Source of the DNA: Dermanyssus gallinae
Lineage: Eukaryota > Arthropoda > Arachnida > Mesostigmata > Dermanyssidae
Reading direction: 5' to 3'
Length of the DNA stretch: 64,000 bases
Assembly: GCA_003439945.1 (NCBI GenBank)
Contig: QVRM01002192.1
Coordinates: forward strand, 3,460,001-3,524,000
The position numbers were made by a program, and so were the translations under genes. Shown one piece after another: positions 41,601-52,559 of this stretch (positions within the stretch are counted from its first letter, which is position 1; each line of letters starts with the position of its first letter). The notes beneath the pieces are model-generated. The model had not been told where the DNA came from and did no database searches. It was given only the letters and a program-made list of their open reading frames with translations.

Positions 41601-41911
41601 AATCAGCTGATTGGCCGCAGGTCGTAATGATGTGGATCCCCGCCAACCCGACCAGTTTATATCAGTTTGGTTAATCTCCCCAGAGAGAACTACACTCAGA
41701 TCGTCTAACACCAGATTACCCAGATACGCAATTAGATTCTCCATTCTTAAGACTAGTTCACTATGCGATCCAATTGGACTAAATTATGTTCAGATGAGAC
41801 GGATTCTGCTTCCTGCGATGAGCAGATCAGCTGCAATGATTTCCGACGAACAGGCATTCAGTTGGGCGACCTCAGAGCAGGGGAGTAGAGCATTTGCCAG
41901 AAGCATAACAC
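38690..41911 (-). pseudogene. CR1-like LINE, duplication copy 1 (truncated)
   Basis: On the minus strand from the duplication border: endonuclease end (41272-41646), with LVSTPSWRRNMLDVVLTND and TSPMATDYKMLTF; linker (40904-41290); RT fingers (40487-40855), with ALVCPVRKHGDKA; the antisense RLE insert; then RPVSLTSVPCKLFEK, EQFAYRPTHSTVLQL and the palm (39239-39844), with motif C mutated to YAEDVKMY (family YADD). The C-terminal part (38764-39216) has PVLLYASPVWNLG and NRMFAWRLAYRYN. The 5' part of the endonuclease is missing because the duplication began inside the element. It is not functional. Confidence 0.8.
39963..40545 (+). pseudogene. RLE-type LINE fragment D1, antisense inside the CR1-like LINE
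   Basis: A 169-codon open frame (40028-40537) holds only the endonuclease module. It has HPRHYAINDVVCRAL, the core GLRPDGKTLISWERGRLLIWD with PD and downstream Asp, and the conserved RVWIELQRGNAASVEG tail. It interrupts the CR1-like RT between its GDKA and RPVSLTSV motifs. The frame differs at three residues from D2 with four or so base changes, which suggests drift and not selection. It is a dead fragment, not a host gene. Confidence 0.8.
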
Positions 41912-42213
41912 CGCCTGGAGGAATGTAAAGACTGAAAACGAGAGTTTCCACCACGCGGGAGTGCACGCTCATGCGACTCTGCTCCAAACCACTATTTCAC
42001 CCGCGCGATAGATGTATCAAGTGACAGCGAGCCTGCATTCAACCCAAGCTGTCCGAGACATCGGACGACAGCGACCTTCCGGCAATCAACAACATGTGTG
42101 AATTGCTGACCTTTACAGACCAATCGCCAACCTCAACAAACCGACCTGTCCACTAACACGCGTGTCCACTGTTGGCTCGGGACGAGCCAATTCGGAGGGG
42201 GGGGGGGGGGCAG

Positions 42214-42867
42214 TGTGAAAAAGTTAGTTCAACAACACACTACGCCTTATACGCATCAGGGCGCACTTCAAATAAGTCATAATCGACCACGTCCAACGGC
42301 CACAGCGTCCCCGCTAACTGGATTCAAATCTACCTTTACCGACTACGTCCAACGGCTACAGCGTCCCCGCCAACTGGAAACAAATCTACCTTAACCGACT
42401 ACGTCCAACGACTGCAGCATCCGCGCCAATAGCTCGGCGTACCCAACGTTCACCGACCAATACATGTCTCAATCAGCCAGCAAAAGAACAGCCTCAGCCT
42501 TTCGCACCGAAACCCCAAATTCCTCCGCCGTCCAAACGACCATCGGCCGACACCGGGAGAGAGTCGACCTATGATCGGCAATCCAAGTCAAACCTTGACT
42601 TAACCTGTACTCCTATACGAAACAAACATAAACCGCTGGAAATTTGGAATCTGAGAGCAGGTTTTGACACCCTTTGGGGTGTCAGCACGCCGCGGTCCTT
42701 CGTGAATCAATAAATAGACCAAGCAGCATGGCTTAATAACCACCCGTTGCTCGGCCGTGCTTTGCATTAGACGTTATGCTACGTGTCGTCATTTATCGTT
42801 CCTGAGTCCCTCGGGCTGCAGTACCCGTCCGGCTGAGTCTACATCCCCCAGCTGACATAGCGTAACA
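42214..42867 (+). repeat. Gypsy-like LTR, duplication copy 2
   Basis: Near-identical to 37002-37655, following a one-base-longer poly-G tract. It also has the empty SINE site. Confidence 0.7.
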
Positions 42868-42880
42868 CAGCAACGTTACA

Positions 42881-43172
42881 ATAATATTGCCTATGCGCAA
42901 CTTTTGTGCCTGTATCTTTTTGCTACGATTCCTAATCAGTTGTATTTAATTAATTGTCAATTTAAAGATACATGTATGTATAGTTTTTTTCTGCAGTAGT
43001 TATTGTTAAAGGGCAAAAGTGATTGGGAAAAAATAACCTCCTGCTATCTTGAGACACTGTCACAGAAATTATAATTATTACATAGATTCTGAGAATATTT
43101 TTCATTGCGTGTCTACATTAAATTTCTGGTGTCTGCTTTACTTAATTGGTGCCCAGTTTTAGAGTTCGCCAA
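42881..43172. repeat. Anonymous dispersed repeat, copy 3
   Basis: The tandem-duplication counterpart of 37670-37960. Confidence 0.6.
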
Positions 43173-45045
43173 ACGTTAATACACACATGCTTCACTTATT
43201 TTTACTGGCAGCGTTGTGGCTCGTTGTTTCCTTGCGACCAGCACTACTGCTGATTGCAGAGATAAACACATAGGCACTTACATGTTAGCAATGACAAATT
43301 TATTAGTCGGCACCCAGAAGTGGGTCCTAGCGTAGTCAGAAAAAGACCAGCCAAACGCCACAGGGGCAAAGACCGTTACATACCGTTTTCACATGCCCTG
43401 CCGCATTTTCATTTGGAGAAAGCCTGTTTCTAAAAGTGACTGCCGAGGCAACACGTGTCTCGAGGCACTGTCAGCTGCTGGCGTGGAGGATCCACCTCAG
43501 AGCAAAGAACTTTAATTTTATACGTTTAAGCAAAATTATATTTCCATGGCTTTAAACGCGGCGGAAAACTCGGTGAGACAGTCGCATCATTGCAGGGCAA
43601 CCTTTCTAAGGGAGACGCGACTGCACTCCGCTGCTTTTTCACACGCATTTAACATATGTTGAACTTATATATACACCGTTTTCCCCTATCTTCCACCCCA
43701 ACTTCGTTATATAGCCCCTTTGCGCTATTGTATTCACATACATACAAAAATCACCGAAGACAACGGACAGCCTTGCCTGATCTTTGTTTTGTAGGAGAGT
43801 GAAAGCTTTTACGCACGCTACGAGTACGAGGTATTCCCCCTCTCGAGCCGTATGCGACACGACCCTAGCGGTTGGATGACCAAGATATATTTACACACCC
43901 TTTAGCAGGGGGGCTTTATTACAACCACAGATGAATGCTCCATTACAAGAAAACAACCTCGCCAAAACCGGCGGCTTACGAGGAAGGTTGAGTATGGTTA
44001 TACCTATAAGCTAGACGCCATGCAAACATCCTGTTAACAATCGTTTTCTTTGCAACAGTTATTGACTGGATATTTAGCCCGGCGCGGTTCCTTGTTGTGG
44101 CAATATGGAAGAACTTCGCCGCTCTCTCAGGTTGCTTACATATCCGAGTAAACGTGGATTTGTCAATTCTTTCTAACATGGATGCAATATCTTCACATTT
44201 TACGTCATTCCCATTAATGTTGCAGCGAGACGCAACATGCCTGACAAATTTCTTGTGAAGTTTAGTAAGCGTGTTATTGTCACGGAAATAGCCGAGATTC
44301 CACACCGGCGAGGCATACAGTAGGACCGGCAGAGCATATTGCTTATACAACTTTATGTACAGGGAGGGGTTTTTTAGCACAAAACAACGAAATAGCCAGT
44401 TCAGTCTCCGTGTGGCCAGGGCTGCCATTTCTAAAACGTGGGGAGTATAGCTAAGAGTAGTTTGTCACTATGCCTAAATCTTTAATAGACGTCTTAGCCA
44501 TTAGCACCTCCAAGCCCAACGTGTATCTGTGTACAGGATTATTGTGGCCAAAGTGTAAAACGGCACACTTATTTACAGATAGCTTAAGATCTAGCCCCTT
44601 ACACCACTCTATGAAAGCATCAAGTGTATTTTGAAGAAATCCGGCATTTCTATCATTATCTACAGCTATATACATTTTTACATCCTCAGCATATATTTTT
44701 GTTTGCACTGGCTGGGGCACTATATATTTCAAGGAGTCAGTATACAGTATGTACATTAGTAGACATAGTATAGTGCCCTGAAGGCAACCCGACGTCACTT
44801 CAGCAGTGGAGGATAGGCAATCATTTACTCTGACTCTAAAAGACCTATCGGTGAGGAAGGCCTTTATCCAGTTAATAATACGACTTCCAACTCCGCGGCA
44901 GAATGTTAAGCAGCTTTGAGTGCGTTGTAGTTTGGAAGGCGGACTTGAAGTCAAAGTAGACGCAGTCAAATGGTTTTCCCTCGTTAACCATAAGAGACGG
45001 TTTACAAGGTACTGATGTGAGCGAGACCGGCCTCTAACAGGCTTA

Positions 45046-45628
45046 TCCCCTGTCTCAGGCGCAAACCACGGCTGACAAGGCTAGACTACGAGCTTGCTTC
45101 GATCCGATGAGTGGCAAACCACCCACGACACTATGCAATAAACGACGTCGTCTGTCGTGCACTGCATGGTGCACAGGTGCCGGCTGTGAAAGAGCCACTA
45201 GGCCTCAGCGCCAATAGTGGGTTACGACCGGACGGCAAAACCCTAATCTCTTGGGAAAGAGGTCGTCTACTTATATGGGACGTTACCGTGTCGTGTACAT
45301 TGGCCAGGAGCTACGTCGCTCGAACAAGCCAGAAAGCTGGTGATTCTGCTTGTCTTGCGGAGGACCGCAAGTTAGCGAAATACAGAGAACTCAATCCGCA
45401 GTTTATCGTCCAGCCAATTGCCATAGAAACTTACGGACCCATGGGTGAAGAAACATCAAAATTTTTCACGTTGCTTGGAAAAAGACTGAACGCAGTCACG
45501 AGGGATCCTTGTTCTGGAGAGTTCCTACTGCAGCGAGTATGGATCGAGCTTCAGCGGGGAAACGCGGCATCAGTCGAAGGGTCCCTTCCCTCCGCCGAAG
45601 GGTTCCCTGAGATCCCGTAGGAATAGAG
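45046..45628 (+). pseudogene. RLE-type LINE fragment D2, antisense inside the CR1-like LINE
   Basis: The duplication counterpart of D1, with a 169-codon open frame at 45111-45620. The same PD and zinc-less endonuclease module is present. It was duplicated along with its host LINE, so the RLE insertion came before the duplication. Confidence 0.8.
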
Positions 45629-46995
45629 ATGTTCCTAATACTATGTTGATTAAATTAGACCGGCCTCTTGTTGTTCGGATCGCTTTGTCCCCATGTTTTC
45701 GTACAGGGCAGACAAGAGCGCAACGAAAAAGACTCAATACAGATCTCTCCTCGAGGGATCGACAAAATATCATTGCGAGTGGAACAAATACCTCAAAAGC
45801 GCACTTTTTATATGCAAATGCAGGGATTCCTTTAGGGGTAGCACTGCGTTTGTTGGCCAGCCCCTGAAGATGCATAGCAAGGTTTTCAGGCGATCGGTCA
45901 ACGTCATTCACAACAATCAAATTGTCAGACGTTGGCACAGGAATAGCAGAGTGGGAGTTCCGCTCATCCAGTTAATCGTGTGAAGGTTAGGTTGCAGCAA
46001 AAACATTTTTAAGAATTTCAGCTTGTTCAAAGTTGTTTGTTGCATAGGAGCCATTGGGTCGCTTTATAGTGGCTAGGCTATCCTTAGTTTTCATACGCTT
46101 CTGCACGTGCTTGAGGATCGCGATAGGAGTTGTCGACAGGGCAACACAACACTCTTCCAGAATCCGTTGCCTATGAAGTATCCGTTTTAGCTTCTTTTGT
46201 AGAGCAGCACCGTTCTCTAGAGTTGCGCTATTTAGTAGGCGGGTTACCCGCTGAATGCCACTGTTTAACTTTCCAGCGGAATCGATGATCTTTCCCAGTA
46301 CGAAAATCTCAAGCAGGAAGAACATGTAATTCACAAATTTGTTGTACATTTTATCTACGTCGGTGCATGACACAAAACGAGGTTCCAGTCGGTTGTCATC
46401 AGATTACAAATCATCCCGTCGTAGACGCCTTTGCCATAGTCCCAACAATAGTGACGGGTATCAGGGATGTTTGAGCGACAATATATTGTGAATGTCAACA
46501 TTTTATAATCTGTGGCGATCGGTGAGGTCAACACGCCCACCTTCTCAACAGAATCATCGTTTGTCAGAACAACGTCCAGCATGTTACGCCTCCAAGAAGG
46601 AGTACTGACTAGTTGTTGGAGCCCAGAGTCACAACAGAACTGAACTAGTATTTCCTCCGTCGAGATTCTGCCATCAGCAATCAAATCAGCTGATTGGCCG
46701 CAGGTCGTAATGATGTGGATCCCCGCTAACCCGACCAGTTTATATCAGTTTGGTTAATCTCCCCAGAGAGAACTACACTCAGATCGTCTAACACCAGATT
46801 ACCCAGATACGCAATTAGATTCTCCATTCTTAAGACTAGTTCACTATGCGATCCAATTGGACTAAATTATGTTCAGATGAGACGGATTCTGCTTCCTGCG
46901 ATGAGCAGATCAGCTGCAATGATTTCCGACGAACAGGCATTCAGTTGGGCGACCTCAGAGCAGGGGAGTAGAGCATTTACCAGAAGCATAACACC

Positions 46996-47214
46996 ACCGC
47001 CCATTTAACCGCCCCGGTCCTTACGAAAAACTTCATATCTCTCACAGTCAGCAAGCTCAGCATCCGTTACCCTATCAGACAGCCACGTCTCCGTTATGAA
47101 AGCAATGTCAATTTCTTCAGTTTTCATGAACGCGTACAAACAGTCGATGGCTCTCGGTTTTGAGAACGATCGCGCATTTAGGGACAGACATTTCAATTCT
47201 AGGTCTTGTTTCAC
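46996..47214 (-). pseudogene. CR1-like LINE: AP endonuclease N-terminus
   Basis: A start near 47214 gives LKCLSLNARSFSKPRAIDCL and IDIAFITETWLSDRV, the first two AP endonuclease motifs (Asn and Glu). It breaks at EVFRKDRGG, where the rest continues in another frame beyond the duplication border. An ORF2 start directly after ORF1 is the usual layout. Confidence 0.8.
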
Positions 47215-47259
47215 AGTATTTTCGGTCTCCTCATTATTATCCAGTGCAGTTTTTCTTAG

Positions 47260-47975
47260 TCAATGAGAAGGAAAGCTTTCAGCCACAATGGCTTCTCTCA
47301 GGCGACCACTGAAAACTTTTATTATAGCCCCATTATCCCAAATGTTTTGATCAAACATTTTGTCAGTATCAATATCCGGAATTTCAACAAATAATGAACT
47401 ATAGAGGGAGTAGCGTGTTTTCAGTTTTTTATTGCTATTGGAGAGATTCCCAAAGCTGTCAGGTGCTTATGCAGGTCATCGGCTTTTAGCGATGAGTCTT
47501 GACCTGAAACAAATATACGTTCGGAGTACAACCGAACCGAAACACTAGGCAAAGTCTGTGGGCCTCCATCATTACGATTTTGTACAAGCAGAACGCGTCG
47601 CTGTTTACTTCGGTTTTCTTTGCTTGGGAGCTTACCACTTACTTTGCTCCGTGAAAATGAGCTAGCCGGAGTCGCGAGCTGCAATCGGCCCCTTGATTAA
47701 GATCTGTTGAGAGATCTGCTTGGAGAGCGACTCATGTCACGTCGTGACATCCTACTACGTCGCGGGTTCCCCAACCGATTGCCCAGCAGGTAGACAGACT
47801 CACTACGACTACTCTTACGAAGTTTATTAATTTTATTTTTAAGCTGGCTTTTCTTATCGAGCAGCAAATCATTTTTTGAAGTCAGTGCATTTACAGCAGA
47901 TTGCAGTTTTCTGACTTGCATCATTAACGACTTGACTAGATCTGCGACGTCCGTATCTTTACCACCATCCATATT
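47260..47975 (-). pseudogene. CR1-like LINE: ORF1 with coiled coil
   Basis: 47697-47972 has a start and a coiled-coil-like stretch, MMQVRKLQSAVNALTSKND, followed by a Lys-rich region and an SR-rich region ending in a stop. 47421-47684 continues in a shifted frame with SVSVRLYSERIFVSGQDSS and LHKHLTALGISPIAIKN. The final part, IIKVFSGRLREAIV, lies near 47270-47320. A coiled coil plus a basic C-terminal domain fits LINE ORF1 RNA-binding proteins. It belongs with the endonuclease frame just downstream. Confidence 0.6.
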
Positions 47976-48000
47976 ATCATCATTCGTGTCTGGAAAAGGG

Positions 48001-48599
48001 TTGCACGAATCACACTTAAATATTTTTCACAATATATTTTTTGGCATCGGCATACGATATGGACGTACACTTATGCAGATGGACCCTTAGAGTACCTACC
48101 GTGCATTGGATACACGACATTCTACCTACGGGTCGCGCGCAGACCGGCAATCCGGTTGGAAAGACCGTTGCCGCTTTCCGCTATTTGGCACAGATACACC
48201 GGTTGCACGATCAGCATCTGCCATTCCACGCTTTGTTCTAGAGATGACCATCTGTACGATGCACCAGCTAAGAGAATCCAGCTGTTTACATACGTTGCGA
48301 CGTGGTAGATTCACACCACAGGACTGCTTGACAAGTCTAGTGTCCGAGTTTTACCGACGTCGTAGACTCACACAAGTTCTAACGTCTGTGTCTCAACTCA
48401 AAACTGCACAACCGTGTTTGAAGTCAAATATCGGATAAGCACAGGCGAACTAGAACTGTGGCCAGAACTTCTGATACACGCACTTTACGCAGACCGGAGC
48501 GGTTTCGTTCGATGCACTGAACATAGTAGAGAATGTTATTCAGTTGGGCACTAGATAAGACGGGGTAAATACTTTGAGATGGATACAATTTACAAGAGC
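48001..48599. other. No gene recognised
   Basis: Small overlapping frames without motif. This is a single-copy stretch between the CR1-like LINE 5' end and the R1-like fragment. Confidence 0.4.
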
Positions 48600-50330
48600 T
48601 GAGCTAAACACGACCTCTTGCTTGAGCACTAAACATCCATAAAACAGCACTATGTGCCATTAGGAGAACTGACGAGCGCCTACCGGATCATTTGGCCAAG
48701 GCCACTAACGGGTTCCCCCACCGGTCCGACGTGCTTGTCTCAACACCTGCTAACCCGTCTGATTACAAGCCACGTCATCTGTTGATGTCGTAAGCGCAAT
48801 CCATTTTCTCCTGTACCTGCCGAGCTCGGTTTTCTTTTTTATGACTGCAGTTACCATTTCCTCCTCCAGTTTCCACGCTGATGCTGTGCTGCGTATGTAC
48901 TCCACAAACATTTTAATGTTACTTCTCGGCGGATCCGGTGTTCTAGCTCCTCGTTTTTCTTTATCCTATGGACCATTTCAATCTTAGCGCTATGGCCGTT
49001 GTTCTTGCCTGGTCTAGTCCATTGCATTTTAGGAGAGTGTGCTCGGGGTCATCGTCGACGCCGTCCGCACAGTGCACGCAGGTTTCCGAGGGAGCTTTGC
49101 CTATACGAAAGAGATAGCTTTGAAAGCCACCGTGGCCAGTGAGACGCTGCGTAATGAAAAAGTTAAGTTCTCCTACCGGGCGGTCTATCCATTTTTTGAT
49201 GTCCGGGATGAGCAAGCGAAGTGAATGGCCCGGTGAGCCTATGGGAATGGTGTCCCATTCTTCTTGCCGCGATCTTATCGTTTTTCCCTCTCAACTTCTT
49301 TGCTCGACTCAAGTCGTGCTTCCCACATCCTTCTCCGTTCGTTATTAAGTCCTAGGGTTGGAAACCAGCCAGTACCAGGGCTGCGTTTGTGCTAACCGTA
49401 CGGTAGGCCTGCAGGATCCTAAGCGCCGCTGTTCTTTGCGTATTTCTCAGAGCCTTTTTTGCCGTCGTCGTTTTCAGGGTGTTCTGCAGTCAGACTGGCG
49501 CCGCAAAAAGTGCAATTTATTCGGTAACCGACATTAATAACCGCCTTGGCCGTGCACTTCCTGATATGACTTGTGCCCCTGAGACTTTATGTATCTGGCA
49601 TCTGTTACTTGCTTGATATCCTGGCCCGCCACTATCAGTTTTATGCTGCCCACTCTTTATTTCTGTCCAGAGAATGGCTTCACTCTTTTCCGGGACTCTT
49701 CCCATCCATTTTTTTGTCCACCGAAGAGCTATGTTTGTCTTTAACTCTAGCTCTTTGCCTGTTTTTGCTTGAATAATAACGGCCAAGTCATCCGCGTACG
49801 CAATCATCTCAACTTTTTGTGGGAGATCTTTCTGTCACAAGACGTCGTCATATGTTATTTTTTGACCGCTTTCTCACCAGGGTTTCTAAAATCTCTTTCC
49901 ACGGCAGACTGTTGAACGCGTTTTTGACATTCAGAAGGACAGCCACAAAAAGTTTCCGTTTGTATATGGGCAAACTGTGTCAGTTTTGGTTGTTATTCGT
50001 TGAATGGCTGTGAGAACTGTCGCTACCAAATCCGGATGTTCGTTAAAGAGCAATTTCACCGCCAAAGACAGAATGCCGTCGGGCCCCGGAGACCTCCCTG
50101 GCTTCAGCCTCTCAGCTGCCTTTATTACCTCTGCACGCGTAATAAGCGGAAGCTCTTCTGGGGTTGTCCCTCTATTTACGAATGTCTCCCTATTAAAATA
50201 TGCGTCTTGTGGAAAAAGTTTGTTAAAATGTGTACGACTTCTGTGTCTGGCAGTATAACCTTTGGGGCCTGCGCGTCTATCCCCCTGGTCATTTTGTAGA
50301 GTGTTTCCCATAGTTCGTTGTCTGATGCCC
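48600..50330 (-). pseudogene. R1-like LINE fragment, second copy of the 12.7-kb family
   Basis: Minus strand: an endonuclease-RT linker with LKPGRSPGPDGILSLAVKLL (49931-50311); motif A near 49930, reading LLNVKNAFNS (family Asp is Asn); motif C, IAYADDLAVIIQAKT (49517-49807); and the C-terminus (48961-49215), with LIPDIKKWIDRPVGELNFF, GHGGFQSYLFRIG and the knuckle CVHCADGVDDDPEHTLLKC. The 3' UTR around 48640-48780 resembles 12760-12900. Several frameshifts plus the motif A change make it dead. Confidence 0.8.
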
Positions 50331-50339
50331 TTAGCGACT

Positions 50340-51245
50340 ATAAACTCTCTAGAGTTCGGCTGCTATTTTTATTCTTATTATGTTATTTCTGTAAATTTAT
50401 TCTAGTAACTCCACCCAGCTTCTCTGAAAACCCTCCTCCAACATAATTTGATACAACTTTGTTCTGTCCACCACATCAAATTGATTTTTAAGATCTAAAA
50501 ATCTTGCCACACATTCTTGTCTCCGCAATCTCGATGTTTCTACAACCTGACATAAAATATATCTTCAGTTAGTATATACGCTTTCCTAAATCCGCAGTAC
50601 CTATACCCTTTTCGAAATCCGCACTGCCATTCTCCTATTTTCTCATTTGTCTCCAGAATACTCTTCACTCTACTCTCTAACACCTGCATACATTTTCGAT
50701 ACGATATATGCGCAATTGTGATTAGTCGCCTAATTTCCTAGATAATTCCTATCGAAATCCCGTCAAGACCACACGCCGTTTTTGGATTCATTTTCTTTAC
50801 AACGTTCTCGATCTCATCTGTTGTGGTTGCAATTTCCGTTCTAGTTCTTGTTCTTTCTACACTGTTTACGCAAGTCGTGAAAAATAGTGACGCGGTGTCC
50901 ATTTCATCTATTGTGAATATTCTATCCTGGACATCATCCTTGTTTTCTTCTGTCTGACATAGTTCTAAATTTGCTTTGCCCGCTGGGCCTTGGGAGCCCC
51001 AAAAGCCTGTTAAATTCCCTCTCGCCGAGATTTTTAATTGCATCCTGTATCAACGTTTAACCTTTATTCTTGGCTTCCTTGTTATTAGCCCAATACTCGT
51101 CGGCCCTGTCTGTGTCCTTTACCACTACCTTTCTATGCTCCTTACTCCACCTTTTCCGCTCCAATATTGCCCTATTCATTTGATCACTTCACCACACTCG
51201 TTGTCTTCTCTTTTGAACTCCCTAGCTTGCAACAATTGTCATTTG
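50340..51245 (-). pseudogene. RTE/Jockey-like LINE fragment: linker and RT fingers
   Basis: Minus strand: WWSDQMNRAILERKRWSKEH and YWANNKEAKN near 51080-51200 are a typical endonuclease-RT linker. Then comes 50738-51043, ending in VKKMNPKTACGLDGISIGII, the RT entry motif. Further down are WQCGFRKG (about 50625) and a decayed YLLFLDLKQAFD-like region around 50470-50500. Many stops are present. The exact clade is uncertain. Confidence 0.6.
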
Positions 51246-51629
51246 TGACCTTAATATACCTACGCATTTCGTCTACCAGCCTTTCCCTACTTGCCACTAA
51301 GAGCTGTTTTATATATTCTACTATGATTATGGATCCGTAGCATCTTCTTTGCCCTTATATATAGGCTGTAGGTAGCTATTTCTCCACCTATCTGGTATCT
51401 TGTGTAGGCACATAATATAAAGTTCCGTTAATGGGGAGCATAACATACTTATGTTGCCCTCTAAGTGCTAGAAACGATTTGGTCCGGCCCCGCTGACCTG
51501 TTTATTATAAGTAGTCTGCTTGCGGTCGCCGGGAGTGGTCACGTTCGGATGAAGTCTACGCGTTTTTAACATTTTTCGTTTTTCACTGTTAACAATTGTG
51601 CAAATAATTGTGAAATTATTTTTTTGTGT
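51246..51629. other. Spacer / possible 5' UTR of CR1-like copy
   Basis: No coding motif. The last 30 bp, ending in GACAATAATGTACC, match the start region of the esterase LINE at 19410-19426. Confidence 0.4.
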
Positions 51630-52200
51630 CATACCAACCAAAATTGACAATAATGTACCAAACAAGACTAGCTGTTTTGCCTGAGACGCCTCGTCACCCT
51701 TTGGAGATGAGTTTCAACTTTGACACACCGACTGAGCCCCGCTCAACAAGACGGCAGCCACGGCAGCCACTCTACCCTGCCCTTGTGATAATTACTACTA
51801 TGTCAACATCAGAAAAACCTTGTGCGTTTTTAAATCCGCCATTGACGACTCGAAGAAAGTGATTTTAAAAACAGACAATGAATATGACGAACATTTTAGA
51901 GCTGTTTTTACCAAATTTGATGTTATCTCAGCCAACAGTAAATCGAACGCCGCCGGCCTTTTCCTCTTCGCTCAAACTAAGATGGTGCTAAATTCGACGG
52001 CAACTGTTGCCACTAGAACAGCAACAACACCAACAGCCCACCTGACCAAAGACGTGCCGGCTGTTGCACGAAGGACTACAGAGGCTCTTAATACTGCAGC
52101 GGCAACGATAACATCAAGCGCATTAAACACCTGTTCGTTAGTTGCTGCAGTGGTGGCGGACAGTGCAGCAGCAGCGGTAGCTTTAACATTAGGCACCCCA
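51630..52200 (+). pseudogene. CR1-like esterase LINE, third copy, N-terminal fragment
   Basis: It begins with MYQTRLAVLPETPRHPLEMS and FNFDTPTEPRSTRRQ, as in the copies at 18987 and 19423. The four-cysteine zinc motif is deleted. Then KPCAFLNPP/VFKSAIDDSKKVILKTDNEY and the Ala/Thr-rich linker AVARRTTEALNTAAATITSS continue to about 52195, where the sequence switches to an unrelated LINE. The esterase and all later domains are absent. Confidence 0.75.
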
Positions 52201-52559
52201 ACAGGCGGAGATCTGCTTGTATCAACAAAGCCGATCTACGACAGCGCCACCGGAGAGAACGGCAAGGCCGCAGTGCTACGGCAGCTAGTCTTAACAGCAG
52301 CGGTAGCAGTAGCGGCGGCAACAACAATACCGCCACTACCCTCGAATCAAATGAGCCGATGGATGACAACACGCCAACGGCAAGGAAAGCGGCAGCGGCC
52401 GCAACGTCGCCAACAGAGACAGCCGCGGAGACGAGAAAAGACGAGGAAGACAACGATGGTTTTGTCACCGTCCAACGGAGGAGGAGCGGCTAAACAAAGC
52501 ATCGTATGCAGAAAGGCAGTGCAGCTGGTCTCTACGCCTGCTTCTTTGGAACTGTAAGG

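Larger units (their letters stand above)
36701..41911. repeat. 5.2-kb tandem duplication, copy 1
   Basis: Colinear with 41912-46995 at an offset of 5211-5212, changing to 5083 after a 129-bp deletion in copy 2. Only scattered substitutions distinguish them. The unit holds an LTR, an anonymous repeat, a CR1-like LINE and a nested RLE fragment. Confidence 0.95.
41912..46995. repeat. 5.2-kb tandem duplication, copy 2
   Basis: It starts directly at the end of copy 1, at CGCCTGGAGGAATG. It lacks 129 bp corresponding to about 39788-39916. Beyond 46995 the single-copy 5' part of the CR1-like LINE continues, so copy 2 sits on the original side. Confidence 0.95.
43900..48000 (-). mobile_element. CR1-like LINE, duplication copy 2 with 5' part retained
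   Basis: Minus strand: ORF1 (about 47260-47975), endonuclease start (47005-47214), the rest of the endonuclease (46355-46684), linker (45987-46373), RT fingers (45570-45938), antisense RLE D2, palm (44451-44969) and C-terminus (43976-44428). This is the original insertion: it alone has ORF1 and the endonuclease N-terminus. It carries the 129-bp deletion around 44997, which removes the EQFAYRP region of RT. Frames are broken throughout and motif C is YAEDV. Confidence 0.8.
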
